From Hafnia psychrotolerans (GTDB lineage Bacteria > Pseudomonadota > Gammaproteobacteria > Enterobacterales > Enterobacteriaceae): 64,000 nt of DNA. This document shows positions 59,970-64,000 of this stretch, in pieces; the stretch's first letter is position 1, and each line of letters starts with the position of its first letter. Both the position numbers and the translations under genes were made by a program. The DNA lies in NCBI RefSeq assembly GCF_014639435.1, contig NZ_BMFZ01000005.1:124001-188000 (forward strand), given 5' to 3'. The notes under the pieces are model-generated. The model was given only the letters and a program-made list of their open reading frames with translations. It had not been told where the DNA came from and did no database searches.

Positions 59970-60572
59970 ATGGCTAAATTTACTCAACACATTGGTCTGG
60001 TGGTTCCGCTGGATGCCGCTAACGTCGATACCGATGCCATCATTCCGAAACAGTTTTTGCAGAAAGTCACCCGCACCGGTTTCGGCCAGCACCTGTTCAA
60101 CGACTGGCGTTTTCTGGACGACGCCGGTCAGGTGCCTAACCCGGATTTCGTGCTGAATAAACCGCGCTACAAAGGCGCGAGCATTTTACTGGCGCGCGAA
60201 AACTTTGGCTGTGGCTCTTCCCGTGAACATGCGCCTTGGGCGCTGACCGACTACGGTTTTCATGCAGTGATCGCACCAAGCTTTGCCGATATCTTCTACG
60301 GTAATTCGTTCAACAACCAACTGCTGCCCATCACACTGAGCGATGCAGAAATTGATGAATTGTTTGCGCTGGTGAAAGAGAACGAAGGCATCACCTTTGA
60401 AGTGGATCTGGAAGCGCAGACTGTCAAAGCCGGTGATAAAAGCTATCCGTTTGTGATCGACAGCTTCCGTCGGCACTGCATGATTAACGGTCTGGACAGC
60501 ATCGGTCTGACGCTCCAGCACGAAGAAAACATCTCTGCCTACGAGAAGAATCAACCTGCGTTTATGAACTGA
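59970..60572 (+). CDS. leuD: 3-isopropylmalate dehydratase small subunit
   Basis: LeuD is the swivel-domain partner of LeuC. It has 200 residues (201 in E. coli). [30 protein letters not shown] opens it, with the [21 protein letters not shown] active-site motif near residue 75. ATG at 59970 follows GAGGACAACACC. A terminator follows at 60593-60620. Confidence 0.97.
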   Translation: MAKFTQHIGLVVPLDAANVDTDAIIPKQFLQKVTRTGFGQHLFNDWRFLDDAGQVPNPDFVLNKPRYKGASILLARENFGCGSSREHAPWALTDYGFHAVIAPSFADIFYGNSFNNQLLPITLSDAEIDELFALVKENEGITFEVDLEAQTVKAGDKSYPFVIDSFRRHCMINGLDSIGLTLQHEENISAYEKNQPAFMN

Positions 60573-60592
60573 TTGCAGCTCCGTCAGCATAA

Positions 60593-60620
60593 AAAACCCG
60601 CGACAATCGCGGGTTTTTCT
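60593..60620 (+). terminator. Terminator of the leu operon (probably bidirectional with setA)
   Basis: AAAACCCGCGA (60593-60603) pairs with TCGCGGGTTTT (60607-60617) around a 3-base loop, followed by T-rich sequence (TTCTTTTTC). A short A run precedes it, so it could also serve convergent setA. Confidence 0.9.
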
Positions 60621-60639
60621 TTTTCTTTTATCGAAGGCT

Positions 60640-61803
60640 TCAAACGTCTTTGACTTTATACATCAGGCCTAAGGCGATAACCGCCAGCGCCGTCGCCGCC
60701 CAGTACACCGGATAATGCCCGAAGTTTTCGACGATAAAGCCCTGTAACAAACCTGCACAGATCACACCGGTGGAAATGCTGTTGGTGAACAACGTGGTCG
60801 CGGAACCTGCACGCCCCGGCATCAGATCCTGAAAATAGAGCATCCCGATACCGGCCACGATGCCGATAAAAATCGCGTTAAACAGTTGCAGGATCATCAG
60901 CGCGGCTTTGAACTGAAACACCACAAGGCCGGCGTAGAAAACCACCCCGCTCGCCACTGCGTACAGCATCAGCTTGCGCTTGCCGGTACGTTTGACCAGA
61001 TAACCCGCCAGTAACATTGCAGGAATCTCCAGCCCCGCTGCCGTGCCCATTAGTAACCCCGCCAGCCCTTCTGGCAAGCCTAAGTCACTGGTGATATACA
61101 GAGGCATATCAATCACATACATGATATTACAGGTCCACATCAGCAGTGACGAGACAAACAGCAGACGTACATCTTTGTTGCGCCATGCGCTGACCGGCAC
61201 CACCTTTTCATCGACTGGCTGCTCGACGCGCGGTACCGACGGCAGAAAGAAAAAGATCATCAGTATGCTGCCAACAAATACCGCCGCTGCGCTTAGGTAC
61301 ATCGGGGTAAAACCATAATTCAGCGCCAGCATGAAAGAGAGCGGCGGACCTAGCACCCACGCCAGTGAAAGCATCGCACGCATCATCGAACTGAACATCA
61401 CCACTTCGCTGGACGAGCGATCCGCATGTTCACGGGCCAGCGCAAAAAGCTGTGGCATCGACGCGTTGCCTATCGCCGCCAGCAGCACACCGACAGTGAT
61501 CAGCACCAGATAGTCGCGGCTGAAGGCAAACACCAGACTATTACCGAGCGCCATCAGGCAGCAAAACATCAGCAGCTTGCGGCGGTCGCCTTTATTGTCG
61601 GAACGGTTAGCCAGCAGAAAGCTGATGGCTATCCCCGCGGTGGCATTAACCGTATAAAACAATCCAACCCACATCGGCCGGACTTTCACTTCATTCGTCA
61701 AGAACAAGCTCAGCGTTGGCGCCTGCAGCGCGCCTGCAATGCCGCACAACAAGGAGACCACCAGAAAGGTGACATAAATGGCATTAATACGAGGTTTTGA
61801 CAT
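60640..61803 (-). CDS. setA: Sugar efflux transporter SetA
   Basis: SetA is a major facilitator sugar exporter (glucosides, lactose and analogues) used in the glucose-phosphate stress response. The 387-residue protein has about twelve segments. It is near-identical to E. coli SetA in GALQAPTLSLFL, GLFYTVNATAGI, SDNKGDRRKLL, ASMPQLFALAREHAD, MGTAAGLEIPAMLLAGYLVKR and the C-terminal PGRAGSATTLFTNSISTGVI, ending MYKVKDV. ATG at 61803 has AGGGA upstream; the longer frame to 62091 would run through the ERIC element and the sgrS 3' end and is rejected. In E. coli setA is downstream of sgrS in one transcript; here an ERIC separates them. Confidence 0.96.
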   Translation of the reverse strand: MSKPRINAIYVTFLVVSLLCGIAGALQAPTLSLFLTNEVKVRPMWVGLFYTVNATAGIAISFLLANRSDNKGDRRKLLMFCCLMALGNSLVFAFSRDYLVLITVGVLLAAIGNASMPQLFALAREHADRSSSEVVMFSSMMRAMLSLAWVLGPPLSFMLALNYGFTPMYLSAAAVFVGSILMIFFFLPSVPRVEQPVDEKVVPVSAWRNKDVRLLFVSSLLMWTCNIMYVIDMPLYITSDLGLPEGLAGLLMGTAAGLEIPAMLLAGYLVKRTGKRKLMLYAVASGVVFYAGLVVFQFKAALMILQLFNAIFIGIVAGIGMLYFQDLMPGRAGSATTLFTNSISTGVICAGLLQGFIVENFGHYPVYWAATALAVIALGLMYKVKDV

Positions 61804-61848
61804 GACGTCTTCCCTGAGAAATAAATGTCTTACAACGAAATATAGAGT

Positions 61849-62040
61849 GTATACCCAAAACAGTTCGAGCTGCAGGACAAAGGTTTTAGCCTTTGAACAG
61901 CGCTCGCGCTGGCCCCGAAGGGGCGAGGCTTTGCCGAGCAACGCGGAAATTGCACGAATCCCGATGAGCTGACATGAGTCAGTGATTCGGGTGAGTAAGC
62001 GCAGCCAACGCATCTGCGGCTCGAAATGTGAAGGGTATAT
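61849..62040. repeat. ERIC-type repeat with an internal insertion of about 65 bases
   Basis: The outer ends GTATACCC and GGGTATAT are inverted, as in ERIC/IRU elements. The left part (TTCGAGCTGCAGGA) and the right part (about 61951-62040, including GATTCGGGTGAGTAAGCGC, AGCCAACGCATCTGC and TCGAAATGTGA) follow the remembered ERIC consensus throughout. A standard ERIC is about 127 bp. Here about 65 extra bases (roughly 61883-61950, containing GGCCCCGAAGGGGC) interrupt the left arm. The element lies between sgrS and setA and directly abuts the sgrS terminator, so it will be in any readthrough mRNA to setA. Confidence 0.85.
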
Positions 62041-62045
62041 GGATA

Positions 62046-62377
62046 TAAAAAAACCAGTGAGTCTCCCCACTGGCTGGTGAAAGTTCACCATTACTCAGAA
62101 AATCGAATTCGGTTGAGCAGGTTGCGCCGCAATCAGATCCTGCGACGATATTGTTCGTCATCCAGCGATTCCATATCCCACTGCGTGAGCCGCGACAAAA
62201 TATCCATACGGTATTCCACCGGAACCCATGACAGCCAGTCAGCATGATTCCTGGCCCCATTATTTTTAATGGCTTCGCTATTTATTGCAGAGAAATAGCT
62301 TCGATAAAAACGGGCGTTCAGAATGCGTTTCATGATGACCTCCGGGTGTTCGCAACAAGCTTTCGTTGATAAACAGT
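62046..62377 (-). ncRNA. sgrS: SgrS small RNA
   Basis: SgrS is the Hfq-dependent sRNA of glucose-phosphate stress that represses ptsG and related sugar uptake mRNAs. The 3' part on the minus strand has CTGAGTAATGGTGAA, matching the E. coli ptsG-pairing core (CTGAGTATTGGTG) in order and spacing, then a small GGTGA/TCACC hairpin, then the terminator CCAGTG.../CACTGG (62054-62073) and seven U residues (62053-62047). The 5' end is inferred near 62377 from a weak promoter (TTCATC, 16 bases, TATTAC). The RNA is longer than in E. coli (about 330 against 227) because sgrT is longer. Confidence 0.85.
62133..62333 (-). CDS. sgrT: SgrT, small inhibitor of glucose uptake encoded inside sgrS
   Basis: SgrT inhibits the PtsG glucose transporter directly in the stress response. 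This 66-residue frame has ATG at 62333 with CCGGAGG six bases upstream. RFYRSYFSA and WLSWVPVEYRMDILSRLTQWD align with the two blocks of E. coli SgrT (QFYQHYFTA, WLRWLSVPQRLTMLEGLMQWD). About 16 extra residues separate the blocks (INSEAIKNNGARNHAD) and the C-terminus is longer. It sits in the 5' two-thirds of sgrS. A conserved aromatic core and the position support the call; the length is unusual (43 in E. coli). Confidence 0.85.
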   Translation of the reverse strand: MKRILNARFYRSYFSAINSEAIKNNGARNHADWLSWVPVEYRMDILSRLTQWDMESLDDEQYRRRI

Positions 62378-62435
62378 ATTGGAGTAATATGGGGAAAGAT
62401 AAATTGATGAAGATCGACCATGGAGTTCCTCTTTT

Positions 62436-64000
62436 ATGGCCTCATCGCGTTTGCAGCAGCAGTTCATCCGCTTGTGGCAATCCTGCCACGGCGAAGAAAC
62501 CGACACGACATTGCAGGCACTGTCGGAAGTACTGAGCTGTTCGCGTCGGCATATGCGTTCCTTGCTCAGCACGATGCAAGAACGGGGCTGGCTGACGTGG
62601 CATGCTGAAGTGGGGCGCGGTAAACGCTCCCGGCTGACGTTTCTGTATACCGGGCTGGCGCTCCAGCAGCTGCGGGCCGAAGAGCTTCTTGAACAGGATA
62701 AAGTCGAACAGCTGGTGCAACTGGTGGGCGATAAAACCCAGGTACGTCAGATGCTGTTGTCACATCTTGGCCGCAGCTTCCGCCAGGGCAAACATATTCT
62801 GCGCGTATTGTATTACCGTCCACTGTTTAACCTGCTGCCCGGCACCATGTTGCGTCGTTCAGAAACCCATATCGCCCGGCAAATCTTTAGCGGGCTGACG
62901 CGAATAAATGAGGAAAAAGGGGAAGTAGAAGCCGATTTAGCTCATCACTGGCAAGCGATCACGCCACTGCACTGGCGGTTTTATTTGCGTCCGGCGATCC
63001 ATTTCCATCATGGGCGCGAACTGGAGATGATGGATATCATCACTACGTTTACCCGCCTGCAACAGACCCACCGGTTGTTCAGCAATCTCGCATCGTTTTC
63101 CTCGCCTACCCCCAACGTGATCGACATCCATCTGAATACGCCCGACCGCTGGCTGCCGTGGCTGTTCGGCAATGTCCACGCCACGATCCTGCCGCAAGAA
63201 TGGCAATCTCTGCCCGACTTCGCCCGGCACCCGGTCGGTACCGGCCCTTACGCCGTGGTGCACAATCAGAAAACGCAGTTGCGTATCCGCGCGTTTGACG
63301 ACTATTTCGGCTTTCGCGCGCTGATCGATGAAGTGAATATCTGGGTGCTGCCGGAGCTGACCGAAGAGCTGGTCCATTCCGGCGTGCAGCTGCAGGCGGA
63401 TGAATCCGGTAAAAGCGAGCTGGAAAGCCGTCTGGAGGAAGGGTGCTATTTCCTGTTGTTCGATCAGCGTTCAGCAGTCGGCCAGCACGATGCAACCCGC
63501 GAGTGGCTGTGTGAATTGCTCAACCCGATCGCCTTACTTAACGGCGCCGAGCCGATATATCAGCGCTACTGGTCTCCGGCGTACGGCCTACTACCACGAT
63601 GGCATCATAAAGATCCGCAGGCGCACCCGGTGAAACCGCAGGATTTGACACAGATTACCTTGACGTTTTACGGCGAGCATTCCGAGCATCATGCGATCTG
63701 CAACGCGCTGCGCCCGCTGCTGGCGGAGGAAGGCATCGAACTCATTATTCAGATTGTGGATTACGGCGTCTGGCAACGCGGCGAGGCAAACAGCGATCTG
63801 TGGCTCGGCAGCGCCAACTTCACTCTGCCGCTGGAGTTTTCCTTGTTTGCTACTTTCCTGGAGCTGCCATTAGCCGCGCACTGTTTCAGTCACGATATGG
63901 CTGAAGACGCAGCATTGTGGCACGCCGGTAAATTCTCAATGGCCGAGTGGAGCCAGAGGCAGGTCACCAGCCATCACATTCACCCACTGTTCCACCACTG
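62436..64000 (+). CDS. sgrR: Transcriptional activator SgrR, N-terminal part (3' end outside window)
   Basis: SgrR activates sgrS during sugar-phosphate stress. The frame begins at ATG 62436 (GGAG ten bases upstream) and is open to the window end, 521 codons, close to the full E. coli length of about 551. The N-terminus [11 protein letters not shown], the winged helix [45 protein letters not shown], and [20 protein letters not shown] match E. coli SgrR strongly. The C-terminal part is a solute-binding-protein-like domain ([19 protein letters not shown]). It is transcribed away from sgrS, as in E. coli. Confidence 0.96.
   Translation, partial: MASSRLQQQFIRLWQSCHGEETDTTLQALSEVLSCSRRHMRSLLSTMQERGWLTWHAEVGRGKRSRLTFLYTGLALQQLRAEELLEQDKVEQLVQLVGDKTQVRQMLLSHLGRSFRQGKHILRVLYYRPLFNLLPGTMLRRSETHIARQIFSGLTRINEEKGEVEADLAHHWQAITPLHWRFYLRPAIHFHHGRELEMMDIITTFTRLQQTHRLFSNLASFSSPTPNVIDIHLNTPDRWLPWLFGNVHATILPQEWQSLPDFARHPVGTGPYAVVHNQKTQLRIRAFDDYFGFRALIDEVNIWVLPELTEELVHSGVQLQADESGKSELESRLEEGCYFLLFDQRSAVGQHDATREWLCELLNPIALLNGAEPIYQRYWSPAYGLLPRWHHKDPQAHPVKPQDLTQITLTFYGEHSEHHAICNALRPLLAEEGIELIIQIVDYGVWQRGEANSDLWLGSANFTLPLEFSLFATFLELPLAAHCFSHDMAEDAALWHAGKFSMAEWSQRQVTSHHIHPLFHH

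Noticed and set aside
61804-62091. An N-terminal extension of setA of 96 codons
   Set aside because: It reads through the ERIC repeat and the sgrS terminator. The ATG at 61803 has a good ribosome site and gives the family N-terminus.

Overview
The window is a stretch of chromosome from an enterobacterium (order Enterobacterales). Gene order is the E. coli 'two-minute' region read in reverse: speE-speD, yacL-acnB-lpd-aceF-aceE-pdhR-aroP, ampE-ampD-nadC-ppdD-hofB-hofC-guaC-coaE-zapD-yacG-mutT-secA-secM-lpxC, the complete dcw cluster, cra-ilvH-ilvI, leuLABCD-setA-sgrS/sgrT-sgrR. Protein lengths and motifs match E. coli closely. Three differences suggest a relative outside the Escherichia/Salmonella group, perhaps Yersiniaceae such as Rahnella or Serratia: a DUF721 gene between secM and lpxC, no leuO, and an ERIC-type repeat. 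The genus is an inference and cannot be fixed from the sequence alone. No prophage, insertion sequence, CRISPR array, tRNA or rRNA gene was seen.

Layout. 1-1300: polyamine genes speE (partial) and speD. 1460-2707: yddG exporter and yacL. 2794-12950 (minus): aconitase B and the pyruvate dehydrogenase operon under PdhR, with a near-perfect PdhR operator. 13375-17374 (plus): aroP, then an accessory GPH symporter/GH43 glycosidase pair. 17431-18923 (minus): ampE and ampD. 19018-23365 (plus): nadC and the type IV pilin operon ppdD-hofB-hofC. 23434-30217: guaC, coaE-zapD-yacG, mutT, secA and the secretion monitor secM. 30244-30768: a DUF721 (DciA-family) protein. 30784-48590 (minus): lpxC-ftsZ-ftsA-ftsQ-ddlB-murC-murG-ftsW-murD-mraY-murF-murE-ftsI-ftsL-rsmH-mraZ, mostly overlapping or abutting, under a recognisable Pmra promoter with three MraZ repeats. 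49285-52845 (minus): cra, ilvH and ilvI. 53288-55085: a long-chain acyl-CoA ligase gene broken by one extra base. 55630-60572: leu promoter, leader peptide, attenuator and leuABCD. 60640-64000: setA, an ERIC element, the sgrS sRNA encoding sgrT, and the divergent activator gene sgrR (cut by the window end).

How the parts work together. The minus-strand cluster from mraZ to lpxC makes the peptidoglycan precursors and the septal machinery and controls lipid A synthesis. SecM couples secretion status to secA translation. PdhR and Cra sites tie pyruvate and glycolytic flux to pdh, acnB and cra. The branched-chain genes ilvIH and leuABCD sit on either side of the broken ligase. SgrR-SgrS-SgrT-SetA form the glucose-phosphate stress response.

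The items most worth checking are a divergent sgrS/sgrT locus separated from setA by an ERIC carrying an internal insertion, a SecM arrest motif with two substitutions at key positions, the DUF721 gene beside secM, an unexplained 17-bp palindrome just upstream of Pmra, and an unrecognised 66-codon reading frame with a very strong ribosome binding site.
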